Source: Baffinella frigidus (taxonomy: Eukaryota > Cryptophyceae > Cryptomonadales > Baffinellaceae). From it: a stretch of DNA of 20,982 nucleotides. The notes below the pieces were generated by a model. That model saw only the letters and a list, made by a program, of their open reading frames with translations, made no database searches and had not been told where the DNA came from. Position 1 is the stretch's first letter. Each line of letters opens with the position of its first letter. This document shows positions 1 through 9,494 of this stretch, one piece after another. The stretch spans positions 57,697 through 78,678 of the forward strand of contig MU646367.1 in assembly GCA_026770585.1 (NCBI GenBank), given 5' to 3'. The position numbers and the translations under genes are program-made.

Positions 1-345
1 AACCCTGAACCCTGAACCCTAAACCCTAAACTCTAAACCCTACACCCTTCACCCTAAACCCTAAATCCTAATCCCTAAACCCTGGACCCTAAACCCCAAC
101 CCTAAATCCTAAATCCTTAACCCTAAACCCTAAACTCTCAATCCTAAATCTAGTCCCTAAACCCTAAATCCTAAATCCTTAACCCTAAACCCTAAACTCT
201 CAATCCTAAATCTAGTCCCTGAACCCTAGACCCTAGACCCTAGACCCTAGACCCTAGAACCTAGATCCCAGACCTCAGACCCCCAGACCCTAAACCCTCA
301 ACCTCAAGCCAGTAACCATCAACCCTTGACCATTAACGCTTAACC
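1..345 (+). repeat. Degenerate telomere-like block, CCCTAAA on + strand
   Basis: Tandem heptamers of CCCTAAA with many variants (CCCTGAA, CCCTAGA, CCTAAAT, CCCTCAA). The array is too degenerate for a freshly telomerase-made end, so it is interstitial or subtelomeric. It holds an exact internal duplication of about 58 bp (101-158 and 163-220, offset 62). The orientation puts the C-rich strand in the sense direction of the WD40 fragment downstream. Confidence 0.9.
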
Positions 346-648
346 CTTAGAGATAAAGAGATAAAGGCAGACTTCGAGAGAGCAAGAGAGACAGAGAGAC
401 AATGATGCAGCGCGGGTGACTCGGGCGTGTCGACCCTGGCCGCGTGTTGCACTTGAACCGCCCCCTCTCGCAAATCACACCAAGTGCGGGTGCTCACGTG
501 GCATGCCCGGGGAGTGTGAGGACCTAGTCCAGCGCGAGACGGATTCGTCCTCGACTAGGTCGGCGCAGGCAGCGGCGCGAGCATGCACGCACGCACACCA
601 GTACGCTTGCGGCCCTGACTGACGCGTGCGGTGTGCGGTGCCCCGCAG
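346..648 (+). other. Region between telomeric block and WD40 exon; probable intron
   Basis: A purine-rich stretch (GAGA, about 355-400) leads into GC-rich DNA that ends in a good 3' splice site (CCCCGCAG, 641-648). A possible small exon lies at 411-445: it follows GCAG, reads AGDSGVSTLAA, and would join the next exon in matching phase through a GT at 446. It lacks a pyrimidine tract and is too short to trust. No other coding signal is seen here. Confidence 0.4.
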
Positions 649-992
649 CGGCGGAAATCTCGCGCGTCGACATGCACACCGACGCGGTCAAGGCCCTGGT
701 GCTCTCCCTCACGCCGGACCGCTCGCTGGCCTCGGTTTCCATGGACGGCAACCTCTGCCTCTGGCGCCCGGAGAGCATGATCGAATGCGAGCGCATTGTC
801 ACGCCGCCGCCGAGGCCGCCCCAACACCCGGTGGAGGGCGATGAGGGCGCGCAGACGCTGACGTTGCTCGAGGAGGATGAGGAGGAGGACCGCGAGCTGC
901 CCCCCCTGACGGCTGCGATTCTGTGGGGCAACGTGCTTGTCACCAGCAGCTGGGACGGCGTGGTCCGGAGTTACGTCTACAGCGAAGAGTAG
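649..992 (+). CDS. WD40-repeat protein, C-terminal exon only (5' partial)
   Basis: This is the last exon of a beta-propeller protein. It opens after a GCAG acceptor, in phase 1, and encodes about 113 residues to a TAG at 990-992. One WD40 blade is clear: an HTDAVKAL start, then SLASVSMDGNLCLW. It is followed by an acidic linker (LLEEDEEEDRE) and a closing half-blade ending VTSSWDGVVRSYVY. WD40 proteins need several blades, so most of the protein is absent. Upstream there are only about 300 bp before the telomeric block, so the gene is either broken there or its earlier exons lie across the block outside the window. Its 3' end faces the GNAT gene. The exact family cannot be told from this piece. 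Confidence 0.7.
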
Positions 993-1042
993 GGGGCTGC
1001 CGCTTTGCGCGCCTCTCCACGCACGCACGTCAGCATACATCA

Positions 1043-1048
1043 AATAAA
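1043..1048 (+). promoter_or_regulatory. Poly(A) signal of the WD40 gene
   Basis: AATAAA lies 51 bp after the WD40 stop codon and is followed by a T-rich stretch. The 290 bp from here to the opposing signal at 1334 separate the two convergent genes; I see no gene in them. Confidence 0.6.
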
Positions 1049-1333
1049 TGTCAATTTTGTATTTTACTCTGTACCTGCCGGTACAAGTACTTGACGACAG
1101 TACGGCCGATACCTAGGGCGCTGTGGTGGTCCCGGAAGGGGCTTAAGACTTACGATCAAGATGCTCTGTGTAGCGTGGCATGTGGTGATCGAGAGAAGGT
1201 GGTACGCAGCGAGAAGCCTGCGCTGCAGCTGCACCTCCGCAGCTTCGAGATGACAGTCCCTGACGTGTGCGCGGAGACAGAGCACTCCTACTGTTAGTAA
1301 CATCCCCGCCCCCCGTGTGTTTAGAGAGAGACG

Positions 1334-1339
1334 TTTATT
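1334..1339 (-). promoter_or_regulatory. Poly(A) signal of the GNAT gene
   Basis: AATAAA on the minus strand (TTTATT on +), about 20 bp downstream of the GNAT stop codon, followed by a CT-rich stretch. Confidence 0.6.
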
Positions 1340-1359
1340 ACTACGAACACCGAGGCGGT

Positions 1360-3782
1360 TCAGGAACGCCGGATGGCGAGGAAAAGGAGCACGAGCGAGA
1401 CGGGCAAGAGAGTCGGCGCTACAGCCACGTAGAGGCGGTGCAGGTTCCGCGCGCGCACCCACACCTTGGAGGGGCGCCTGGCAGCGAAGGCGAGCGGGTC
1501 GAAGTCTGAGGGGAGTGCCTCGAGGTCCTGGCGGTACCCGTAGGCATCGACCCTGCACGTTGGGGGGGGCGAGACGTGTCAAGCAGGTGGTGCGCGCGAT
1601 GCGAAACCTCTCTCTCGCGCGCGCACACACGCTATCGCTCTCTCGCTCTCTCGCTCGCTCTCTCTCTCTCTCTCTTGCTCGCTCTCGCTCTCTCTCGCGC
1701 TCTGTCCCGCAGCACTGCACGCCCCCCACTTGCTCCCTCAACATGTTCGGGGGTGCGGGGGTGTACAGGTCGTCGAAGCCCTTGATTTCCGCACACCGTG
1801 GGATGTGAGCCACGCGGCTGAGGCCCAGCGACTCCCAGAGAGCGAGAGACTCGGGGTTCGACGCGAACACCAGGTTGAAGTAGCTTGCCTTGTACCCCAG
1901 ATCCTTGGCAAACTTGAGGAAGCAGCTGCCCATTTGGGGGGGTAGGCTTGAGGGTTGAGGGTTGAGAGTTGCGGGTCTGGGGTTGAAGGTTGAGGGTTGA
2001 GGCGTTAGGGTTTAGACTTTACGGTTTGAGTTCATTAGGGTTTAGACTTTACGGTTTGAGTTCAGGCCCTAGGTTTTAGGGTTCAGGGTTTGGGGTTTAG
2101 GTTTGGGGTTTAGGGTTTAAGTTTCAGGGATTAGGGTTAGGATTCAGGGTTTAGCATTTGGGGTTTGGGATTTGGGATTGAGGGTTCAGGATTTAGCATT
2201 TGGGGTGGAGGGTTTAGACTTCAGGGTTGAGACTTTAGGGTTGAAGGTGTAGGGTATAGAGTTGAGGGTTGAGGGTGTACGGTTTGGGGTTGTGGGTTGC
2301 GGGTTAATTAAGGGTGAAGGGTTGGGGATTGAGGGTCTGGGCTTCAGGGTTCAGGGCTGAAGCTTTAGGGTTTGGGATTTAGGGTTTATGGTTTGGGGTT
2401 AGGCCCTGGGGTTTAGGGTGTTGGGTTTGGGGTTCAGGATTTAGGGTTTGGGATTGAGGGTTCGGGGTTTAGAGTTTGGGGTTCGAGGTTTAGGGTTCAG
2501 CGTTAAGCGTTGAGCGTGAGGGGTTGAGGGTTGAGGGTTGAGGGTTCAGCATTGAGCTGTTAGGGTTGATGGTTTAGGGTGTGAGGTTCCAGTTTCAGGT
2601 GTTAGGGTTCAACGTTTAGGGTGACCTAAGGGTTGAGGGTTTAGGGTTTAGGGTTTAGAGCCTACGGTATAAGGTGTAGGGTTTAGAGTTGCGGGTTGTG
2701 GGTTGAACACGCCTCACCCCCAAATCCCAGCCACGCCCCGTTGTTGGTCCAGGGTTTAGGGTCAAGGGTCTAGGGCTAAGGTTTAGGGTTTGGAGGTCAG
2801 GGTTCCAGGCTTCGGGTGCAGGGTATAAGGTTTGGGGCTTAGGGTTTAGGGTTTCGAGGTTCAAGTTTAGGTCTCGGGTTTAGGTTGTTGGGTTTAGGGG
2901 TTTAGTGGTTAGGGTTTAGGGTGAAGGGTTGAGGGTTGACGGTTGAGGGTTTGCGGTTCGGGGTGTAGGGTGTAGGGTGTAGGGTGTAGGGTTTCAAGGA
3001 TCCGGATGGCGAGTCAAGGGCTCAGAGTTGGTGGTTCCGGGTTCGGGTTCGGGAGTTCGGTGTTACGGTTGAGGGTAGAGTTTGGGTTCCGGGTTGAGTG
3101 TTGAGGTTGAGCGTTGAGCGTTTCTGGATGCTTCTAGAGGTCCCAGCACCTGCCCATGAGGCGTCCGACGCCCTGTCTTCGGAAGCGCGGGAACGTGATG
3201 AAGCCGCCGTTGCACACGTGCGCACACCTGCCAGCCCACACGCACCTCCGCTCAGCCACATGAGATCACCGTCGAGGAAAGCATCTGGCGTCGGAGAGAT
3301 GCGAAGGCTCGCCCAGAGCAAGCCCGTCTGTTTTTCTGCCAGCGCTTGACGGTTTCTGGCGCCGATACGTAGCGCTCAACGTTTTTTGTGAGGGTAGACG
3401 AGCAGGGCGTAGGGGTGGGGGTGGCCGATGCGCACCTCCCCGGGAAGTTAGGTTTGACGTAGAACATGCCGAGGAGGTCGCCTTTCTGCGAGGGGTTCCC
3501 GTCGCTGTCCACCCCCGCCTCCTCCGCGCGCACCACGAACGCCGCGTGCGAGAGAAAGTACCCGCAGAACGCGTCCATGGTGTCGTACTCTTGCAGGAAG
3601 GGCCACGACAGCCCCTCGTCGATGATCACGTTCATCATCACGCGGCACGGCTCCCACTCCTCCTTCCTGATCGCGCCTACCGCCACGCGTCGGCTGCTCA
3701 GGACGGTGACCAGGGGGAGGTAGGCGAGAGCCGAGATGCCGAGCGTCCCCGTCCCGGGCGATCCGCCGTAGGCTGAGGTCAT
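1360..3782 (-). CDS. GNAT-family N-acetyltransferase with C-terminal membrane anchor, 4 exons
   Basis: Exons (minus strand): 3782-3436, 3227-3150, 1925-1767, 1552-1360, giving 258 residues in one frame through junction phases 2, 2, 2. GNAT enzymes transfer an acetyl group from acetyl-CoA to an amine. The core includes EGLSWPF and YVKPNFPGRCAHVCNGGF, the acetyl-CoA loop R132-x-x-G135-x-G137 (RRQGVG), and the NPESLALWESLG helix (165-176). KGFDDL joins VDAYGYRQDL (196-205) across intron 3, as in fungal Mpr1-like acetyltransferases. About 20 hydrophobic residues (235-255) followed by RRS suggest a tail anchor. Intron 1 is 208 bp, intron 3 is 214 bp, and intron 2 is 1224 bp of mostly telomeric repeat. 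A TTTGCAG acceptor ends 2 bp before the ATG, so an upstream exon is possible. Substrate unknown. Confidence 0.85.
1605..1705. repeat. CT/GA microsatellite inside GNAT intron 3
   Basis: Low-complexity CTCTCG/CTCTCT tract on the + strand, hence GA-rich in the GNAT transcript. It lies wholly within the intron 1553-1766. Read through in frame it gives a long Arg-Glu run, which is an artefact. Confidence 0.85.
1926..3149 (+). repeat. Telomeric-repeat-filled intron 2 of the GNAT gene
   Basis: From about 1936 to 3115 this is degenerate TTTAGGG/TTGAGGG on the + strand, so CCCTAAA on the transcribed sense strand. The exons on both sides join in frame inside the conserved acetyl-CoA-binding region (LMG|S CFLKFA). 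The 5' splice site is GGCAG|GTGCTG and the 3' splice site is GGGCAG|CTGC. The word ATGGGCAG occurs at the end of the upstream exon (3150-3157) and again at the end of the intron (1926-1933). One short non-telomeric island lies near 2706-2752. Confidence 0.85.
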
Positions 3783-3900
3783 CTCTGCAAAGTGCGAGCG
3801 CTGGGCCCCGACAGCACCTGGCGTGGCCAGCCGGTTAGGGACGGGTGCTGCTGCCGAGAAGTCCCGGCTGAGAGCACAAACGGCGAAGGATAGTGTGCGC
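3783..3900 (-). other. 5' flank of the GNAT gene
   Basis: About 120 bp of GC-rich DNA between the GNAT ATG and the next telomeric block. It holds a possible 3' splice site (TTTGCAG ending at 3785 on the minus strand), which would make the block upstream another intron. No TATA box is seen. This is either a short promoter or the edge of a longer gene. Confidence 0.35.
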
Positions 3901-4107
3901 GGTTTTTGAGGTTTAGGGTTAACGGTTTAGGGTTAACGGTTTAGGGTTTAGGGTGGAATTTTTTTTGGGTTTAGGGTTTAAGATTTAGGGTCTAGGGTTT
4001 CGGGTATGTTGCAGGGTTTAGAGTTTAGGGTTTAGACTTGGAATTTAGGGTTTAGGGTTTGAAGTATGGGGTTTATGGTTTGGAATTTGGGATTACGGGT
4101 TTAGGGT

Positions 4108-4181
<74 letters not shown>

Positions 4182-5305
4182 CGTTTGAGCGTTCGGGGTG
4201 TGGGGTTTAGGGGGTAGGGGTCAGGCCCTACGATTTAGGGTTTGGGATCAAGGGTTTCGGGGTTTGGCCCTAGGGTTTAGGGTTTAGGGAATATGGTGGC
4301 GGGGTTCGGGTTTAGAATTTAGGGTCTCAAGTTTAGGGTGGAAGGTTTGACGTTTAGGGTTTGGCTTAGGATGGTGTGCGCGGTTTAGGGTCAGAGTTTA
4401 GGGTTTAGGGTTCAGGGTTCAGGGTTTAGGGTTTAGGGTTTAGGGTTGAAGATTTTAGGGATTAGGGTTGAGGGTTGAGGGTTGAGGGTTGGGGGTATGG
4501 TGGAGAGTTTTGGGTTTGGGCAATAGGCTTGAGGGTTTGGGGTCTAGGGTGTGGGGTATAGGTTTTAGTGTTCGAAATTTGGGATTACGGGTTCAGGGTT
4601 AAGGGTTCAGGTCAGAGGGTTCAGGGTTGAGGGTTCAGGGTTCAGGGTTCAGGGTTCAGGGTGTGGGGTGGAGGGTTGAGGGTTTGTGAGTTTGGGGTGT
4701 AAGGTTTGGGGTTTAGGGGTCAGGCCCTACTGTTTAGGGTGTGGGGTCTGGGTTTTAGGGTTTCGGCCCTAGGATTGAGGGTTGAGGGTATAGTGTGGCG
4801 GGGTTCGGGTTTAGGGTTTAGGGTTAAGGGCGTGGGGTTTGAGGTTTGGGGTTGAGGGGGTAAGGTTAATGATTCAGGGTTCAGGGTTCAGGGTTTCCGT
4901 TTCAAGGTTTAGGGTTTAGGGTTTAGTGTTTAGGTTTCAGCGTTTACGGTTTACGGTTTACGGTTTAACGTTTAGGGTTTAGACTTCAGGTTTGAGGGTG
5001 TAGTCTTTAGGTTTTAGGTTTCAACGTTTAGGGGATGCGGTTTAGGGTTGAGGTTTGAGGGTTGAGGGTTGTGGGTTGGGGGTCTAGGTTGTGTTGTCAA
5101 GGGTCTAGGGCTTGAGGGTGAAGAGTTGGGGGTTGGGGGTTGAGGGTTTTCGGGTTGGGGCGTAGGTTGAATGGTGTAGGCTGTAGGGGTGTGAGGATCA
5201 GGATGGAGAGTCAAGGGTGTAGAGTTGGAGGTGCAGGGTTTGGTTGCAGGGGTTCGGCTTTAGGGTTTAGGATTTAGAGTTTAGGTTGAGGGTTTAGCGT
5301 TGCTG
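3901..5305 (+). repeat. Degenerate telomere-like block, TTTAGGG on + strand
   Basis: Variants TTTAGGG, TTGAGGG, TTCAGGG and TTTGGGG in tandem. A uniform TTGAGGG stretch of about eleven units lies at 4104-4181. The block contains a diverged internal duplication with a period near 490-497 bp. For example, a 'GGGGTCAGGCCCTAC' segment appears near 4216 and 4714, and a GTGGCGGGGTTCGGG segment near 4296 and 4795. No gene is seen. Confidence 0.9.
5194..5231 (+). repeat. 38-bp segment shared with the end of GNAT intron 2
   Basis: An AGGATC...GGATGG...GAGTCAAGGG...AGAGTTGG segment that matches 2997-3034 at most positions by eye. Each copy sits near the right edge of a TTTAGGG-oriented block, about 80-110 bp before non-telomeric DNA, so the two blocks probably share an origin. 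Confidence 0.6.
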
Positions 5306-5476
5306 ATTCCTTTCAGAAATCCCGGCCTCCAAACACCACCACAAGCTCAGCACATGCCAAGACAGCTCTGCTCAGGATTCACAGGTGGTGGACATCCACT
5401 GTCATCTCCCTTCACCGACGGGGTCGCGGCCCAAACCATCGCCCAAACAGCAGATCAAAAAAAATGAAGCACATTT

Positions 5477-5502
5477 GCAAAAGCATGGATCCATGCTTTT
5501 GC
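5477..5502. repeat. Perfect 26-bp palindrome
   Basis: GCAAAAGCATGGA followed at once by its exact reverse complement, with GGATCC at the centre and no spacer. It lies in otherwise unassigned DNA. It may be a foldback remnant or a protein-binding site. Confidence 0.85.
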
Positions 5503-6555
5503 CAGCCTCCCAGCAGCGCCCCGAGCTCAACACAGACCAAGACAGTCTGGTTATGATTTTTCTCAAGTGTCGGACAGGCCCACCATCGCCCCACGCCAAC
5601 GAGACCACCCCCCCCACTGCCCAGGTGTGGAAGCTGACTGAGGGACTGCCAGGGAATCCCAGAACAAACTCTTGCCCCGGGAAGCGGGGGTGGGGGGGCG
5701 CATCGGATCACACCTACGAGTGTGCGTGCCTGACCGCGCGCAGAAGCTGCTCCCGGCGCGAACCCCCCGCCAGCCCCAGCAGAGAGATCTCCCTCCCCCG
5801 GATCCTCCTCGGCCCCGTCGGGGGAACTCCGATTGATTTGGTCGACCCGCCGTGAGCGTCTCCTGGTGGGTTCCCCGCCCTGCCGCGAGCTGTAGAGGGC
5901 ATCAGGGTTGTTCTTGAGTGCAGAGAGCAGCGTCGGTGGCCATTCTTTGGGCGACGAATGGGGCGCGGCAAGCTGGCGCGAGCATCTTGAGGGTGGTGCT
6001 CGAGCCCCTGTCCGCCCTCGACTGTTCGCAACAGCGCTCTCCTTGGCATAAAAATGTTGGTCTTGGCAGGCGCTATGGGAATCAAGCACATCATCCACTC
6101 ATGCGGGTGCGACCCCTCCCACTGCTGCTCCTGCCAAGCCCCGCTGGGTCAGGCCCAGGGCCAAAAAATCAAATGCCAGGTGGCGCCGTTGGGCCAGCTT
6201 TCTGAACCTTGAACTCCCCCCACGCAGGCCCGACGGCAACGTACGCCCCCTCCACGACGCTGTCCAACGAGAGCCGGCTCATCTGATGCGCCCCATTTGC
6301 CCCTGTCTGTTCATTCGCTGCACGTTTACCTGCAACTTTCTTTCCCCCAGCTGCTGAATTTAGAAAGTGTCTAATGTCGGGGATGGGACCGGGTATGGCA
6401 GAGCTGCGGGACGGCCTCGCAGGCCAAGTCGGCCTGGCACAGCCGGCATGCCCACGTCCGCCAGGTCAAGGACGTCAACAGGTGTGCGCCGACCAGAGAA
6501 GACCCTAAAGCTGCAGAGCGAGGACGTGATTCAATTTTAAAATGTAATCCATAGG

Positions 6556-6578
6556 CCCTACGGATCAAAACCGTAGGG
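6556..6578. repeat. Hairpin near the orientation switch of telomeric blocks
   Basis: CCCTACGG (6556-6563), a 7-nt loop, then CCGTAGGG (6571-6578). A third related word, CCTACGGAA, follows at 6591. It lies about 80 bp before the start of the next block at 6659. Confidence 0.7.
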
Positions 6579-6658
6579 ACATAGGGGGTTCCTACGGAAT
6601 AGACAAAGTCGATTTTCGACCTTGGCTTTTGAACGAAACCCCGGTTGCCTCAATAGTG

Positions 6659-8946
6659 GACCCTAAACCCTAAACCCTAAACCCTAAGCCCTAAAACCTA
6701 AACCCTAAACTCTAAACCCTAAACTCTTAACCTTGAACCCTGCACCCTAAACCCTGATTAAAAACCCTAAACACTAAACACTGAGCCCTAAACCCTGATA
6801 ACCAAACCCTAAACCCTAAACCCCAAACCCTCAACCCTGAACCCTAAACCCTGAACCCTAAACCCTAAACCCAACACGCTAAATCCTAAACCCTCAACCC
6901 TAAGTCCTACACCATCACCCCTAAACCCTCACCTCTAAACCATAAACCCTCGCCCCTAAACCCTCAACCCTAAAACATGAACCTTGAATTTTGAACTCTA
7001 AACACTACACGCTAAATCCTCAACCCAAACCCCTAAGCCCTTAACCCTGAACCCTAAACCCTAAGCCCTAAACCCTTAACCCTAAACCCTAGACCCTAAG
7101 CCCAAAACCATCGGCCCTGAACTCTGAACCCTGAACCCAACAGGCTACACCCTAAACCCTGAACCCTAAGCCCTACACGATCATCCCCAAACCCCAAACC
7201 CTCACCACTAAACCCTAAACCCTGATCCCTAAACCCTGAACCCTAAACCATTAACACTAAATCATACGACCTTAGGCCTTAGCCCTTGACCCTTAACCCA
7301 AAACCCTAAACTCTCAACCCTCCGTCCGAAACCCTAAACCCCTAATCCTTAATTCTGAACCCTAAACTCTAAACCCTAAAATCCTCAACCCCTAACCCTC
7401 AACCCTAAACCCTGAATCCCACATGCTCAACCCTAAAACCTGAACCTTCAACCCTACAACCTCAACCCTGAACTCTAAACTCTAAATCTAAGCACTGGGC
7501 CCTTAGCCCTTGACCCTTGACCCTAAGCCTTAAGCCCTCAAACCTTAACCCTAAACCCTCAACCCTCAACCAATAACCCAAAACCCTGAACCCTCAACCC
7601 TTTATCCTGAACCCTTGACCATTAACACTCAACCCTCAGCACTAAACCTCAAACCTTAAACCCTGAATCACAAGCCCTTAGCCCTTAACCCTAAGTCATA
7701 AACCCTACGCCCTACACCCTAAACCCTAAACCCTAAACCCTAAACCCTAAACCCTAAACCCTAAACCCTAAACCCTAAACCCTAGCCCCTCAGCCCTAAA
7801 CCCTGAACCCTAAACAGCCTGAACCCTCAAACCTAAAGTCTAAACCCTAAACGTTAAACCGTAAACCCTCAATCTTAAACCCTAAACCCTAAACCCTAAA
7901 CCCTTCACCCTAAACCCTAAGCTCTAAACCCTAAACCCTAAATACTGAACACTGAATCCTTAACCCAACACGCTACACCGTAAGCCCTGAACCCTAAGCC
8001 TTACACCATAAATCCTATATCCTCAACCCTGAGCCCTAAACCTCAAACTCTAAACCCGAAACCCCAAACCCTTAACCCTCAAACCCTAACTCTAAACCCT
8101 AAACCCTAAGCACCACGTGCTGAACCCTAAACTCTGAACCCTAAACCTTCAACCCTAAACACTAAACCCCAAACCCTAAATCCTAAACCTAAATTATAAG
8201 CCCTTAGCCCTTAGCCCTTGACCCCAAACCCTAAACCCTAAACCCTCAACCCTAAACCCTAAACCCTAAACTCTGAACCCAAAACTTAAAACCCTACACC
8301 CTAAACCCTAAACCCTACATCATTAATCCAAAACCCGCAACCATAAACCCTAAACCCTAAACCCTAAACCCTTCACCCCAAACCCTCAACTCTAAACCCT
8401 AAACCCTAAACCCTAAACCCTGAACCCTAAACCCTAAACCCTAATCCCTAGACCCTAAAAATAAACCCCAAACCCTGAACCCTAAACCCTAAACCCCATT
8501 CCCTAAACCCTAAACCCTAATCCCTGAACTGCAAACCCTCAATCCTAACCCCCAAATTCCAACCCTTAAGCTCTTAACCCTGCTCAATACACCCTAAACC
8601 CTAAACCCTAAACCCTAAACCCTAAACCCTAAACCCTAAACCCTAAACCCTCAATCCTAAACCCTAGACCCTAAACCCTAAACCCTAATCCCTGAACTGC
8701 AAACCCTCAATCCTAACCCCCAAATTCCAACCCTTAAGCTCTTAACCCTGCTCAATACACCCTAAACCCTCAACCCTAAACCCTCAACCCTAAACCCTAA
8801 ACCCTGAATCCTAAACCCTAGACCCTAAACCCTAAACCCTAAACCCCACACGCTAATACCCCGACCCTAAACCCTAAACCCTAAACCCCAAACCTTAAAC
8901 CTTGAACTCTAAACCCTAAACCCTAATCCCCAAACCCTTTTGAATC

Positions 8947-8985
<39 letters not shown>

Positions 8986-9030
8986 ACCCGCAACCCGCAA
9001 CCCTCAACCTTGAACCCTCAATCCCAGCCC
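6659..9030 (+). repeat. Long degenerate telomere-like block, CCCTAAA on + strand
   Basis: About 2.4 kb of CCCTAAA variants. Near-perfect runs occur at 7717-7783 and 8592-8650. A run of CCCTCAA variants marks the right edge (8948-9010). Longer units recur with divergence: a CCCAACACGCTA...CCCTAAG(C/T)CCTACACCATCA-like unit near 6871, 7136 and 7971. No coding frame is seen. Confidence 0.92.
8518..8770 (+). repeat. Exact 84-bp duplication at 168-bp offset
   Basis: The segment beginning AATCCCTGAACTGCAAACCC at about 8519 recurs without visible change at about 8687. The offset, 168 bp, is 24 times 7, so the heptamer register is kept, as expected for unequal exchange or slippage within the array. 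Confidence 0.85.
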
Positions 9031-9480
9031 CTGCATAATAGTTTGTAACCAAGCTTCTGGTCCCGTGTCAGCTCGTCCTGACCCAGAGTGCACGTCCGCA
9101 GCTCACTTCGCAGCGCCAAGGGCCTCTACGGAAGTGCGCACAAGTCGTACAGGTGTGCGCCCCGCCCGAATCGCACCAACGTGCTGCGGGTTGCAGTCAA
9201 TAGTGGCGGGCAATGGTGCGGAAACCCCCGTAGCTTCTCCCAACAGATTGGTGCTTGCCAGGCCAGGGAGCAAGCGCTGTGTGTGCCTGCCCTGAGTGGT
9301 GGACTGGCGACTGGCTAAGCGAGGCACGAGGACGAACACGCCGGCCTGGCATCTGCAACTGCGGTTGCGTCGCGTGACCCATGGTGCATCTAGTGCAAGG
9401 GCGTGCGGATTCACGGTGCTATATTTAAGGGGGGTGTCTGTGCGCAGCACGGCGTCGGACGCCAACGGCTCGGGGACTTG
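9031..9480. other. Unassigned GC-rich DNA
   Basis: No recognisable gene. An open minus-strand frame of 120 codons (9465-9103) lacks any motif I know. The DNA starts abruptly at the edge of the telomeric block. Confidence 0.4.
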
Positions 9481-9494
9481 GTGATCGAGGGGAA

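Larger units (their letters stand above)
5306..6658. other. Unique GC-rich DNA with no recognised gene
   Basis: Long open frames exist on both strands (for example 5412-6098 minus and 5385-5855 plus), but their products are Pro/Arg/Ser-rich and resemble no family I know. A short frame after GCAG at about 6070-6173 (+) is Cys-rich (SCGCDPSHCCSC) and is followed by GTGGCG; it could be an exon, but weakly. The stretch also holds two diverged direct repeats of about 100 bp: a GCTCAGCACATGCCAAGACAG-like segment near 5344 and another near 5524. Confidence 0.4.

Noticed and set aside
1-345. A real chromosome end
   Set aside because: The heptamers are heavily degenerate and contain an internal 62-bp duplication; a telomerase-built end would be nearly uniform. 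The true end could lie outside the window.
1064-1933. Long minus-strand open frame with Arg-Glu repeats as a single gene
   Set aside because: It reads through GNAT intron 3, where the GA microsatellite gives the Arg-Glu run. Its first part is GNAT exon 3 and the remainder is out of frame with the true last exon.
5385-6098. Overlapping long frames on both strands as protein genes
   Set aside because: Products are Pro/Ser/Arg-rich with no family signature; in GC-rich DNA such frames arise by chance. The DIHCHL string in the plus frame recalls amidohydrolases but nothing around it supports this.
6659-9030. CRISPR-like array
   Set aside because: Repeat spacing is the 7-bp telomeric heptamer without unique spacers, in a eukaryotic context.
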